A stretch of DNA of 64,000 bases from Xiphophorus maculatus (taxonomy: Eukaryota; Chordata; Actinopteri; Cyprinodontiformes; Poeciliidae): assembly GCF_002775205.1 (NCBI RefSeq), contig NC_036460.1, positions 24,074,751-24,138,750 of the forward strand. The letters run 5' to 3'. Below, one piece after another: positions 1-11,700 of the stretch. The translations under genes and the position numbers were made by a program. Position 1 is the first letter of the stretch; every line of letters starts with the position of its first letter. The notes beneath the pieces are model-generated. The model did no database searches and was not told the DNA's origin. It was given only the letters and a program-made list of their open reading frames with translations.

Positions 1-1212
1 CTTCGTTCGTCACAGTTCCAGCTGTTTGAATCTTTGAAGATATGTGGAAGCGCAGGCAAGCAGCTGTTTTACTGGAGCTAATATATGAAGCTCAACACAA
101 GTTTGCTTTACTTGTCTCGCAAGACATCTTGTCTGAGGGACGGATAAAAAAAATAAGGCTCTGTGTTAGATCATATTAACATAAATATCTGATGAAGACC
201 CAAATGCTACTTTGACGCTAGAAAATTAGGCAAAAGAGGGAAAGAAATGGATTCCTGGAGGGTTTTTTTGTTGTTTTTTTTTTAGTATAAGCTTTCTAAT
301 CTTTCCCATTTTGAATAGTGGACAAGAAACAGACCTGTTACCAAAAAAAATGATTAGACACTCTGATCAACTTAAAAAAGTAAAGCATAGATTTTTAAAA
401 ACTGCTTAAATACACTTACTTTTTAGGAATCAAATGAAGGTGAACTACGCTGAACCTGGGTAAATCGTTTTTCTATGTTGTATTTTTTTTTCTCCACTTA
501 AATGTTCTCAAATTAAAAGTTGGATTTCTCCATGTTTTGTGAAAGGTTGTGCTACTGCAGTAAAAGATTAAAATATTCTAATGTTTTTTACATGAGTTTA
601 TGCAGGGTGCCGCTACATGTGAAGCATGGCATATATTGCGTTTGTCATTTCAAACACAATCAGATTTAGAAAAAAATTAAAGAAAAGTTGAGAAAAAAGT
701 TTCATAACCTTCACTGCTTTAGTTCTGGGGGGGGGGGGGGGGGGGGGGAATTATTTCTTCCATGATGTCCAGGTCTTAATAAGCTAAAATCAGAACTTCT
801 GGAATACCTTCATGACTTTTGCATCCAGAAGAACAAAAGGAGACCGGTTGTGCTTTGTTGGTTGTCAAGCATGCAAATCCACCTGTCATGTACGGCCCCG
901 TCATGCAAAACCCAGAGGTGGGATGCACTTAAACAGGACATATGGCGAGGAAAAGGAAAACCAAACATTTCAATAGCGCAGGAAATTAAAGCACTGCTGC
1001 GTAATACCATCGGGTAAGGCCAGAGGGCGAGGGATCCAAAAGAAGTGAGTAAGGCCTCCAGATCATTCCGGCAAGATCTTCATATTTTCAGTGTCGATGA
1101 AAGTGTCCGGTTTGTGGTTTGGGTGAAGAAGGGAGACGCTTAAGGTCACATTTACACGCCGCCCCTTCTTCTTTTTTTTATGAGTCTTTTCCCTCCGTTT
1201 TCCTCCTTCGTT
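1..1212 (-). other. Region downstream of sptssb, probable 3' UTR plus intergenic DNA
   Basis: No coding frame is supported here. The part just below the sptssb stop codon is presumably its 3' UTR, since the gene reads on the minus strand. I could not find a convincing minus-strand AATAAA signal, so the end of the transcript is not placed. The most distinctive object is a run of 22 G residues near 727-748. Confidence 0.4.
727..748. repeat. Poly-G homopolymer (22 G)
   Basis: An uninterrupted run of 22 G on the plus strand, C-rich in the sense direction of sptssb. Runs this long are prone to slippage and sequencing error, so the exact length should be treated with caution. Confidence 0.9.
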
Positions 1213-1455
1213 CTAGTTCATGAGCGCCATGGCGCTCTCCGGTTGGCCGTCAATGATCTCGGAGAAAAACTCCAGAGCCAGACGCACGTGGATGGGCACG
1301 AACACGTACGAGGTGTAGACCACCATGGCAATGGCGGAGAAGAGGACAGAGTTAAAGATGGACTTCTCCCACGGCTCCAGGACGTAGATGCCGGTGATGA
1401 GCAGGTACTGGTAGTACAGCCAGGCCAGGTACTCCCGCATGTTTTTGAAGCTCAT
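1213..1455 (-). CDS. sptssb: Serine palmitoyltransferase small subunit B
   Basis: This 80-residue membrane protein is the small activating subunit of serine palmitoyltransferase in the ER. The enzyme makes the first sphingolipid intermediate from serine and acyl-CoA. The hallmark core is visible: the YLAWLYYQY stretch (residues 9-17), the LEPWE motif (26-30) and a hydrophobic second half ending in the YVFVPIH segment (50-56). Residue 25, just before LEPW, is Val. In the family, Val here marks subunit B, which favours longer acyl-CoAs, whereas subunit A has Met, so B is the better call. The whole coding sequence lies in one exon. The acceptor CCCCAG sits 8 bases upstream of the ATG, with the exon beginning at 1463. 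Human SPTSSB is 76 residues; the extra length here is a divergent C-terminal tail. Confidence 0.95.
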   Translation of the reverse strand: MSFKNMREYLAWLYYQYLLITGIYVLEPWEKSIFNSVLFSAIAMVVYTSYVFVPIHVRLALEFFSEIIDGQPESAMALMN

Positions 1456-1463
1456 CCTGCCAG

Positions 1464-3159
1464 CTGGGGAGTGGGCAAACAGAGGTGGGGTTTAAACAAG
1501 CGAAGGGAAACGGAAAGTGAAGTGGTTTGAATGGGATTTTACAGTTGGAACTGTAACATAAGTTCTGACTGTAAATAATGTTAAAGAGAAGTTAAAGTAT
1601 TGCAGCAGCACTTTTCACAAAACAACATATTTAAATTTCCATCCTACCACAAATAAATGGGAGTACAACACTCCACAATGTTACAAAAGGAAATACATGT
1701 TAAAATTACATGAGCTATGTAGAATGTGCTGTGTGCATTTGAGTGCATCCAAATACAAACGCAATGTGAAATACGGGCTGGCCTGAGTTTCAGTTTTCTT
1801 GAGACAAAATAATTTTTGGTTTACCTTGTGACTTTAGTTTTGTGAATAAAGATTATTTTAAGATTCCTCTAACACAAAGTTGACCAAAGAAATAAGTCAA
1901 CTTTATTACCACTTCAGCTGTTTGAGTGGTAACTTTTAAGTGATTTAAATTTATTTATTTTCTAATCACATTTATTTAGGCTTTAAAAGAACAGCAACTG
2001 TAACAACAACTATTAGTTGTGCGATAGGTGAGAGTTATAGTTTAATTTGTTTATTACCCACCAATCACTTGGTAATAAAATCACTACACGAGTGGTGATT
2101 TGACTACACCAATCACTACACAAGTCTGCGATGGTGTCAGAGACTTGCATAGCAGAGTAAATAAATGGAAATCAATCAATAGATCAATAAATTATAGTTT
2201 TCCATTGAAAGTTATCGGCATATTCACAATGAATCTGACCCCTCCTTCACGACACTAATAACTGTAAGATTTCCAGAAATAAATTCTGCGATTAAAATCA
2301 ATATATCTGTTGTCTTAATACAAAAATCATGAAATCTAAGAATCTTAAAATGCACAACAATCAAAGCTCAGACAGTTCAAGGCAGATAAATACGGAGGCT
2401 GTGATGGGTTTGACTGGAAGTGGTGAGCAAATCAAATTCCCATCAGGACCCCATCCACTCTTGGACATAAATACCTCTAAAAAAAATAAACACAGCAGTG
2501 CCCTGAAATCAAGAAAGCCTTGCAAAACAAATTACAGGAAAAACACCAATGAAATCACGCTCACAGCTCCCACATGACCTGAAAGGTGTCATCACTTATC
2601 ACCCACGCTTGGGTTTACCATTTCACAAGGGAAATATAAGCAGCGGCTGTGCAATTTTCCCCAGACGATCAGACGGCTGAACGTGTTTTTCTAACCTACA
2701 TCTATAGCACTTTCTGCTCTGGGATCAAGTGCTCCATTTTACAAATATTGAAGGAAGATGTGTTTATTTAATTTTTCCCAATTAAAATTGTGCAGATGTG
2801 AGTGTAGCTCCTGTCACTGTGGAAAGGAGGGATGGGCCAACAGCTGAATGTGTGCCTACTTACATGTGTGTTTGTTTTTGTTTTTGTTTTGTTTTTTAGA
2901 GAAAATGGGGGGAAGGCTTTAATTACAAAGGAATTTGACAAAGGATTTGGCCAAATTCATAAATAAAGACTGCATAAACATGAGCCAGAGACAAAAAGAA
3001 AACACGGTTTGGACTTGTTTACATCTACTATTTTGATTGTTTGCAAAAAGGAAGATTGTGGGCAACATCCCAGACCGACGGCTGAGTTCAATAAAAGTAC
3101 ATCAGAAATGACAATTAATCTTTAGATTGAATATATATAAGAAGGGGTTTGTTACTCAC
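1464..3159 (-). other. sptssb: sptssb 5' UTR intron (inferred)
   Basis: Inferred intron between a noncoding first exon and the coding exon. On the minus strand the donor reads CAGAG|GTGAGTAAC and the acceptor CCCCAG|CTGGCAGG. The interval is AT-rich with no recognised gene. A short frame at 2329-2577 has low-complexity composition and no recognisable homology. Confidence 0.5.
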
Positions 3160-3420
3160 CTCTGTCGGTGGGAACCCCCTGGTTGTCTCCTCTGCAACAG
3201 GACCAGCTGCAGCCCGCGTCCCCCCTGCTGCTCCGCTGCTTTCTGTATCGCCAGTCCACCCCTCTCTCTCTCATATGTATACATTCAGCCCTCATGCATG
3301 CTCTGGAAACGGCACCACACCCACGGCTCGTGTTTACACTAACCCTTCACCTGGCTCGCGGGTCATGCAGGTGGAGCGACGGAGGAGGCGGACCGGTTGA
3401 CGCATAGGCCGGTCAGTGTG
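3160..3420 (-). other. sptssb: Probable sptssb 5' noncoding exon and promoter side
   Basis: A strong minus-strand splice donor at 3160/3159 is the natural partner of the acceptor before the sptssb ATG. The sequence upstream of it (to about 3680) is clearly richer in G, C and CpG than its surroundings, as expected of a vertebrate promoter. The transcription start is not resolved, so the upper limit is approximate. Confidence 0.45.
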
Positions 3421-4158
3421 CGCTAAGAGGAAGCGGCTGGTGCATCAGAGGGCGCAGAAGGGAGCCGATGTATTCCGGGCTGCGGTTGTCTTTTTTCTTT
3501 TTTTGCGTCATGCATGATGCCCTGCTATGTGCGGCGTTCCTAAACTTTTCTCCAATCCATGCCGCATCCTTGGCGCTGCCGTCCCGCCATCCTGCAGCCA
3601 GAAGCTGCGCCGCAGTCTCTCTCCCCCCTCCTCCTGACGCAGCGAGCAGCAGCAGCGGCGGAACGGAAAAACAAGCTGCTGCACACTCACAGCAACCGGG
3701 TTGGTCATTATTAAAGATCCCCAAATCTGAAACATTTAATGGTATAACGACACCTGATTCATTGTAAAATCTGAAATTAACTGCAAGGACATCTAAGTAC
3801 TCAATTTAAAAAGTATTTGTAACAGAGAAATTAAATCTTACCGAAAAGTGTGTGTGTGGCTCCTCATAACAGACACATTGCATTTAACCAGTTTGAATTT
3901 TGCTTCTCCTGACTCTTCTGCTCACTCTGAATTTAGAATACGTCACAAACATCTTTAAAAGCAGAATTTCTTCACACTGTAATGTATTATGTAATGGCTG
4001 TGTTGTAGCTTACAGAGTCAAAGAAAGGCTGCTGACTGGAGGTTTTCAGCGGGCGGGTAGTGATGTCTGTCAAAAGGAGAATAAACACTTGAGATCATTA
4101 CAAAAGGAGCTGGCTGTACACAGATAGCCATATCTAAGAATACGTGGAAAGTTTAGTG

Positions 4159-4381
4159 CAGGGGTCTCAAACTCCAGTCCTCGAGGGCTGCAGTCCCACA
4201 ACTTTTAGATGTGCCTCTGCTGCACCACACCTGAACAGGATAATTAGGTCATTAAGGCTCTGGAGAACTGATCTACACAAGCAGGAGGTAATTAAACCAT
4301 TTCATTCCAGTGTTTTGTACCTGTTACACATGTAAAAACTGTAGGACAGCGGCCCTCGAGGACTGGAGTTTGAGACCCCTG
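4159..4381. mobile_element. Non-autonomous hAT-like MITE with perfect TIRs and TSD
   Basis: A 223-bp element bounded by 30-bp perfect terminal inverted repeats starting CAGGGGTCTCAAACTCCAG. It is flanked by an 8-bp direct duplication, GTTTAGTG, at 4151-4158 and 4382-4389. Length, CAGGGG termini and an 8-bp target duplication are typical of hAT-superfamily MITEs. There is no transposase. Intact termini and duplication suggest a fairly recent insertion. Confidence 0.9.
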
Positions 4382-4389
4382 GTTTAGTG

Positions 4390-5549
4390 GATGTAAAGTC
4401 ATCAAGTGCGTATATCCAGGATATAGGTAACAAAACTTTCTTCTTCAGCTCCATCAGTTTTTACCTTTGCTAACGAGGAAAAAGACTGGACTGAATCTCA
4501 TTGGTCTAAAAACTTATTTTCAGGACTTGTTATTCATCTTATTGGATAATTAAGACCTGAAAAAAGAGTGGAATGCCACAAAATCCAAATTACTTGAGGC
4601 CCAGTGTGAAGTTTCTGCAGCAATATAAAGATTTTCAGAGCTAAACCTTGCAGCCTTTATGACCAATGACGAAATAAATACACTAGTCTAGAAAATCTGA
4701 ATAACCTGACATCCTTGTTTGCTTTCTGGAAGCTTCTTTTTCCACTTCAAAGCAGGACAACCTGTTTCATTTTGGGGAAGGGATCGAACAGATGTAGGAA
4801 ATCGTATCTCCTTAATTGTAGGTTTGCTGAGCAGCTCAGTTGTGACGCTGCATTATTGATGTGTAAACACCCAGCAGCGCTGATAAGGGGCACCAGTTAT
4901 GCATGGATACATTTTATTTTATTTGTTTTGTTGGGGTATAAATGGAAACTGAATCTGTCCGAACAGATTTCAGGTTAAGATTAGAGGTAAAACGACCCTG
5001 TGAGTACCGACCTGTTTTTAAATTGGTATTTAGAAAATTATGTACACAAGGAATCAGCAAAGATCACATTGTTTTTCTGTAACATCTTGAAACAGTTTAA
5101 AATGCAACGTACAAGAGTTAACGATGTGAAAGTATTCTGTGTAAACGCAAGAAAGGAAGAAAAAAACATAGTGATGGTGAAATACACACTCACATTGTGG
5201 ATTCACTTCTATCACTTTCCCAAGTGGATCTGATTACCGAGCTCAGGTTTGGGAAAAACGAGACCGGCTCTCCTCGAGGTAAAATGTGACATGTGTCACA
5301 AAAGACCAAAACACGGCGACACAGACGCTCCTCTAGAGTGTAGACTACATGATTATATAAAGGAAAACAACAAATCTGGTGGTAAAAAAAACAAAACAAA
5401 CACAACTCCTGACTTTTCTTGCTTTAAAATTAAACAAAAAATATATATAAATAAAATCAGAACAATGAAAAACAATTCAACTGCTTTCACTTGCTAATAA
5501 ACGCCACATGAAGTGCTTCAAAACGTCCCCTCAAGCTGGTTCCCATGTT
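4390..5549. other. Unannotated intergenic DNA
   Basis: AT-rich sequence with several short open frames but no protein family I recognise and no splice-supported exon. Its right end (5491-5523) carries a 33-bp block that recurs at 5946-5978. Confidence 0.4.
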
Positions 5550-5775
5550 AATCTGTTACAACCACAAACTTTCATATATTTTATTGTTTCATGTGAAAGA
5601 GCAACACAAAGTATCACACAGCTGTGGATGAAAGTGGATACGTAGTTTTAGGGATATGTAACAGTAACGTCAGTATCAGCCTATATGTGTCCTTTTTTTT
5701 TTAACATATCAAAATAGTTCCAATAAGTGAAACTGCGCCGATGTTAGCTACATATATTTATTTATACCTTGTTGA

Positions 5776-5800
5776 CGTGTGTGTGGGTGTGTGTGTGTGT
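5776..5800. repeat. (GT)n microsatellite
   Basis: Short imperfect GT tract inside the Tc1 remnant. Confidence 0.8.
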
Positions 5801-5805
5801 CATGA

Positions 5806-5893
5806 AGATCATGCCATCATGGGAGAAGAAGCGGAGGTGTTTGAGGAATATAGATACCTTGGAGTACATCTGGACAACAGACTGGACTGTTAG
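5806..5893 (+). mobile_element. Short LINE reverse-transcriptase fragment
   Basis: The frame beginning near 5817 reads a segment containing EEYRYLGVHLDNRLD before a TAG. The YLGVHLDN(R/K)LDW block is a well-known piece of fish non-LTR retrotransposon ORFs, just downstream of the RT core. Only about 30 codons remain, so the clade cannot be assigned. Confidence 0.6.
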
Positions 5894-6839
5894 ATCACTT
5901 CCTCTTTCTTCAACTTATGGAAGAAAAACTAACTTTCTGTTTTTCTTGCTAATAAAGACCACATGAAGTGCTACAAAAAAGCAAGGCCTAATTATGGGAT
6001 TGTTGTGTCCAGGGTGGTATGCAGTGTTTGTTTTCGACTTCATTGAGTTTTCGACTTTATAGGGTTTCAGATGCAAGGGGAAAAAATTAAGTCCTGCTTC
6101 CATTTGACCAGAACACCCTCCTCCAAGCTAGCAGTGGCTTATTTACATGATGGTTCACCACAGCTTTGGTTTCCAAGCCTGGGAAGGTTTGCAGTCGTGC
6201 CATAGTCTATTTTTAGGGAATGGATAATTATTTCATGAGATGTTCAAGGTTGTTACACCAACAAAACCCCGCTTTAACCTTCTATACATCTTTCTCTCTG
6301 ACTTGTCTGGTGTGTTTCTTGGTTACCACAATGTGGTTTGTTTTTCTGAGGCCTTCAGTATAAGAAGAAGTTCTGTGATCTTAACCTACTCAGAGCTCAA
6401 TTTTTTAATTTCCAACTGAATATGACTGAATTTTATTTAAATGAGGTGGTAAACAAAGGCACATTGCAGTTTTTACAATATTATTTGTAGCAAGATGATT
6501 AAAACTTAGCATCTTCTTCTGCTTCAGCGCTACGCAGTGATTTGTGATGGTCTATTGCATAAAATCCCAACAGCCTACATGTAAGTTAGTGGTTGTGAGA
6601 TGATTAAAAGTGGAAAGGTTCCAGGGGTATAAACACTTTGGCAAGGCAATGCAGCATTTAAATCCATTTTACTGCAGCTGAGGCAACAAAAGCAGCTTAG
6701 CTTCCAAATAAAACCAACGCGCATTATGCAAAAACACAAGAACGTTGTAATTTACTTTCCATGATTTGTGCAGTCGGCTTTTTCAGGGTTTATACAGGAA
6801 TCCTAGACTTGAATTTTCTACCTCTTACTACCTATTTTT

Positions 6840-7757
6840 ACTCCCGCTAGCTCTCAAAACACAAGTAGTTCTCCGTAAGATATAGGACTCCGGGACTGAT
6901 GTACAGTAGTGTGTTGGTATTTTCCTGTCTCTGTTGATCAGGCAGCAAAGCCAGCTGTTCTCACACACTGGCAGAGGGCGCTCACTCTCCGGAAGGCTGA
7001 AAAGCTCATGAAAAGCTCCTCTCTTTGTGTTGTAGTATCGGCCTTCTTCTCTGCTGGCACCGAGAAGAGCAGCAAAAAAAACCGCTCCTTCGGGCCCCTG
7101 CTGTGCCAACCCGTCTCCTCAGGGTGGTGTTGCTGTGCTCCTTCAGCTGCAGGTCAGTGGGTATGTTGGTCCAGATGGTGTAGGGGGCATCAAGGTGCTG
7201 CTGTAACTTGGGGCAACTTTTAAAGATTAAGTCAATGATGAATAACTTGATACCTGCAGAAACACCTATGTTGAAGCCCAGCAGCTGGTAAGGTAACACG
7301 CACAAGCAGATAAAGGTCAACCACAGCCCATGTAGAACTTCTGAGTTAACTCTGGCCGGACCCACATGAACAGATTTTTTGTCTTCTCAAGGATGTCGGC
7401 CATGTCTCCAAAAAGATTCTGAGCTTTATGACCGACATTGAGAACCAACTGGAACTTCTCAGATACATTCAAGTTTTCTTTTGGAGGTTCCAATGACTCA
7501 GACACTTGAGGTATGATGCTCCACTGGATCCTCCAGCTTCTGGAAATTAAGATAATTCAGGGAAAGGCGGCGAATTGTGAGGAACAGGAAGATGGGGATG
7601 GTCCAGCCATGCCACGCTGCGTACATGTACACAGTGAAGACAATGGCAGTCATGTACACAGAGTACCAGCTGGATAAGGCAGACAGGTTCCTCATGAGGT
7701 TTGTCACAGGTCTGGAATCTTGTTTGAGGCGTCTCATGTTTTCAGTCAGCCTCCTGT
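6840..7757 (-). pseudogene. GRAMD4 processed pseudogene (intronless, frameshifted)
   Basis: The minus strand carries, in successive frames, the middle and C-terminal portion of GRAMD4, a GRAM-domain membrane protein. Recognisable blocks in order are RRLTENMRRLK (about 7757), WYSVYMTAIVFTVYM and the AWHGW membrane segment, VSESLEPPKENLNVSEKFQL, NLFGDMADILEKTKNLFMW, the LPYQLLGFNIGVSAGIK membrane segment, and GRAM-domain blocks ending with CCLINRDRKIPT and YLTENYLCFES. In the parent gene these are spread over many exons; here there are no introns. Reading shifts occur at about 7548 (one extra A), 7330, near the T-run around 7075, and about 6895. A stop follows the FES block. The upstream 7758-7935 stretch is open but I do not recognise it, so the copy looks 5'-truncated. 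No poly-A tail is visible. Confidence 0.8.
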
Positions 7758-8323
7758 TTTCACACTCAGGACTTGGACGCTTTTCAGTTTGTTTTCTTTG
7801 CACCCGGTCATGCACCACAAACAATATTTCCATTTTATAATCGCTGCGATATTGTAACCTCAAAACAACAAACTCTTCACGACCTGAAAGCTCTACTTCA
7901 TTACTTGACAGTAATGAGAGTTCTTTTGCATACACAAGCTGATTTCAGGTGGGAAATGTAAATGTTCCTCTGAAGTGCCGACGGACACGTACGGCCAATA
8001 AACATAGATGATCTGGAGAGGTGGAGTGGCCACAGACAATGGTGCCATTGAAATCTAAATTATAAATCAAATTTATATCTCCAGCACCATCGGATTTCAA
8101 AGCACGTACTGAACGTTACTTACCTCAACATGCTTTCCACATGAAAGGTTTTGCATATTGGCCACAGTAGCCAAATGAAACCATTATGTGACCTACTGAT
8201 TCACCTTACTGCAAGTGGAGATACATGTACATGAATGCATTGTCCCTATTTTTTTGTTTTGTTTTTTTGCCCAAAGCGCCCTCTGGTGGATATTTTAAGA
8301 AAAAGAAAAATATAAAGGTCACA

Positions 8324-8329
8324 TTTATT
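8324..8329 (-). terminator. nmd3: Candidate nmd3 polyadenylation signal
   Basis: TTTATT on the plus strand is AATAAA on the minus strand, about 285 bases beyond the nmd3 stop codon. It is the first canonical hexamer I see in a plausible place; the cleavage site is not verified. Confidence 0.4.
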
Positions 8330-8611
8330 TTGATAAAGTATATTTATCATTTGGATTTTAGATGGAGTATTTACAGGTACAGAGATCATTTAATTAATGT
8401 GAGGCTGAAAGGCTAGTTTCTCAGTAAAAGACTATTTGAGCCTCGGTGGGGTTACAAATCATTGCACCACAGTTCAAAAAACTCTTTACTGCCTCATCAG
8501 ACATTCTCTGTCCTTAACATGCTGCGGGATGTGTGTAGTCGCTTTTTCCATCAGCAGATATGAATCTGACACATTCAATGTCAAGGCCAGGCAGAACCAT
8601 GAAAGAGCTGG

Positions 8612-8745
8612 TCAGTCAGTCATCATGTCGGCACCTTCTCCTCCGGTAGCGTCCGCCAGGCTGAGCTCTTCCATCATCTCCATTAGGGAGATGCGCGGCG
8701 CTCCGTCATCGTCGGTGTCGCTCTCTACTGGGATCTTTGAGGCAT
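8612..8745 (-). CDS. nmd3: nmd3 coding exon 15 (C-terminus)
   Basis: Encodes residues 461-504 and the TGA stop, starting after the acceptor CGACAG. Contains the acidic SDTDDD cluster and the leucine-rich export-signal segment. Confidence 0.93.
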
Positions 8746-11700
8746 CTGTCGTAGGAAGGAAAAATCGCTCATTTTTAAATAAAATCTAAGTCGTAAAATG
8801 AGTGATTTTACAAAAAATGAAGCAGCAGACATCAATTACTGAGCTGCAATCTGACAAAAGTGACATTAAATAGTACTTTACATTCACATGTTGTATGGTA
8901 AACTAATTTTAACTATATTGTATTATTATTAAGACTGTATTTAATTACTCAAATAGATTTTTTTTTAATTTGAACCAAATTACAGTTAATATGATCAAAT
9001 ATAAATGGGATCCATTTGTCTTGGTGTGACATTTTTTTTTTGCTGAACTGAAGCCACATTAGGCTCACCTCTGTAGATGTTGACATTTTTCCTCAATGCC
9101 TCATCTTCCTCCAGGTCCTCCAGGAAGTCCTGGTATTGTCTAAAGGGAGAAAAGGAAAAAACAAAATCGTGGTAAATAACCTTGCGCACACAAGAAAATC
9201 AACATTAACAGGATATTTAGCACGTTTTTGAACTACCCATCAACAAATTAGTCACCTTTTAGCTATCCAAAGTATTTAGATTAGAGCATTAGATTAAATG
9301 AAAAATAAATCTGCAGATGAAAGTAATCTAAAAATAGCTCAGAAGCAAACAGTCAACAGGCTACCAGCTACGAACATCCTGCTGTGAATCTCAAATAAAT
9401 TCACCAATTAAAAAAAAAGGTGAATTTTATAAAGCTGCAGGACACAACAGAGAGGAAGAACTGTGATCCCACCTTTCGTCGTCGGTGTCCATGCCTTCCC
9501 GGTCTCTGGCCATCTCCTGCAGCTTCCAGTTCCTGCGCTTCACTCTCCTGCTGCGGTCATAACTCTTCTTGATCAGCACCTTTTACAGTCCAAAAGAAAA
9601 GTATTTGAATACAGACAATAACATGAGAACAGGATCCTCTGACATCGACAGATTTAGAGGCAGTGTTTTCTTTTGCCACAAGGTGGCAGTGTTTGGAAGA
9701 AAAAACAAAAACAAAAAAAGACCCTAAATATCTGGGATTTTAGGGAGTCTTAGATAAAACCTACCACATCAGGAAGATGGTGTGGGTTCATTTTGTTCAG
9801 GTACTCATCGTTGATGTTGGAATTGGCAAAATCGTACCTGCAGAAAAATGTTAAAGCTTGTGTCAGACTCAGAAATTAGGTCACCCAGACTCGATTCAGT
9901 GCTTCCACTGTGAATCAAGCAAATTTGGGACAAAAAAGTTGCCATCCTTGGCAGATTCTTTATGTGGGAAGAGATCAGAAGTGGAAAAAAAAGAGAAACG
10001 ATGGTATGTAGCAATTACAATTTGGCCCAAATGCACACATCAGATCTCGCCAGCCATCTTGTGACTTGACACCGATCCCACACACTCACCCCATCACCAG
10101 GTCTCCGATGTTAAGCAGATGGCCCAGGAATGTACGGCAGTGATACTGCTGACTCGAATCCATCTCCGAGGTTTTCTGCACCCACACCTCAGCCAGTGTG
10201 TGCTGCGACATAAATGTACAGGTTTAATTCATTGGAAGTCAACAACTTTTATTTTCTCACTGTAGGGAGTTTCTGCAGGAATGGCTTTTAAAGCATTCCT
10301 GGATTAACGCATTCCTGGATTTGCAGGATTTACGACTGCTGCTACAATGTCTAGAATATCTGAAAAAGTCTTTAGAACATTTGCTTCTACTGAGGATCTT
10401 TGTAAAGAGAGAAGTTTTCTGAAGCAGCAGCCTAATGCTCCTCCTCTCTAAATCGAGCTAAAGTTGACAATTCAGCTTGTAACAGGATTCTTAAATCTTT
10501 AATGGCTGTTGGTGTGTGGACTAAATGTACAGTGAGGCGTTTAATGCCCTTTAGAACATTGCTCCCCTCAAGCACTTTGTAATACATTCCTTGGTTGAGT
10601 GACTTACATCACACTGACCTCACAGACAGCTGCAGCAGACAACACAGTCTCTCTATTCAGGGTTTCTGCAGGTTTCACCAACTAGTATTTAAGTCCAATT
10701 TTTCATGTTTAAAATCCACTAAACCTCCGACTTCAGAGTTCATGTCACACCAAGACACAGAATGCAATGAAAATGTCTGTGTGAGACAAAAAAAAAACTC
10801 ACAAAACACTACATAGGAAATTAAATAATCCACAATAAACTGTAAGAAAAGTGATTAACGTATTTAACGCTGACTTACTTTTTTTTTTTTTTAACAAAAT
10901 TAAGATGACCTTAAGGGCTTAATTTTAAATACATGAATTTAAGCTCTCTTAAGGATTATTGTTCTTTCAATGAAAACTTGTGAGAAAACAACATTTCTCT
11001 TGGCTCTTTTGGAAAACATCAATGAAAGCGCAGCATTCAGACAGAGGAAAGAAGATGGGAACCCAACTCCAATCACTCCTGTGAGGTTCTGTCATCTTGG
11101 CTCCAGTCCCGCATACAGGTTCAGCGATAATGTAATGGTCTGCTATCGATTTTCCTTCCAAGAGAAGAGCAATGTTCCCCTGCATTGCAAACTGTTCTGC
11201 ACCAACACACCCCACCCAGAGCCTCACCTTGTTGGACCTCGTGCCAGCTCCAGCGCCCAGCTTCTGGTCTCTGATGACGTCGGCGTCCATTACGATGAAC
11301 TCCTCCAGTTGCCGGGGGCTACAGAGACTGTTGAAGGGGTTACGCCAGTATGTGTTCCCATCAACTTCTGCAACTGGTGAGACGAGGGTAGACGATATGA
11401 GTTTTTTCTTCAAACTACTCCTTTTCATTCACAATTAGTGTGTATGTCATCATGTGACATGCTAATTTTAAATTGTAAAACAATGAAGTAAACAAATAAT
11501 AAATAGGAAGTCATTCCTATTGACTCAACCAGAATTAATATATTTAACTAAAAAACAAACATAAAACCTAATCTAGGCTGAATGCTCACTTATAGCACAT
11601 TTGTTTTTCTAGTCATTCCTGAGGATGTGAACACTTTACAGAGTGTGATTTCCATGTTTAACGTTTTTCCATTTGTCTATTCTTTTAAATAAATTCCACA

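Larger units (their letters stand above)
5550..6655 (-). mobile_element. Decayed Tc1/mariner-like transposon, antisense, rearranged
   Basis: The ends resemble the common fish Tc1-like family. Near 5555 there is 'TTACAACCACAAACTT', and at 6615-6655 the terminal phrase ending in TTTGGCAAGGCAATGCAG. Between about 6235 and 6330 the sequence matches the antisense of the transposase 5' region (the segment with GACTTGTCTGGTGTGTTTCTTGG). No open transposase frame survives. A GT microsatellite and a short LINE fragment sit inside the left half, so the copy is old and rearranged. Confidence 0.6.

Noticed and set aside
2060-2120. Inverted repeat AATCACTACAC...GTGGTGATT
   Set aside because: Short and imperfect in AT-rich sequence; expected by chance at this scale.
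3149-3767. Several overlapping frames near 3.2-3.8 kb on both strands
   Set aside because: Open because of GC-rich promoter-type composition; no family recognised, and the splice donor at 3160 suggests a noncoding exon.
8436-8789. Plus-strand open frame of 117 codons
   Set aside because: It is the antisense of nmd3 exon 15 and its flanks; homology is clearly on the minus strand.
10970-11438. Two plus-strand frames opposite nmd3 exon 10
   Set aside because: Antisense shadows; the minus strand has homology and splice sites.
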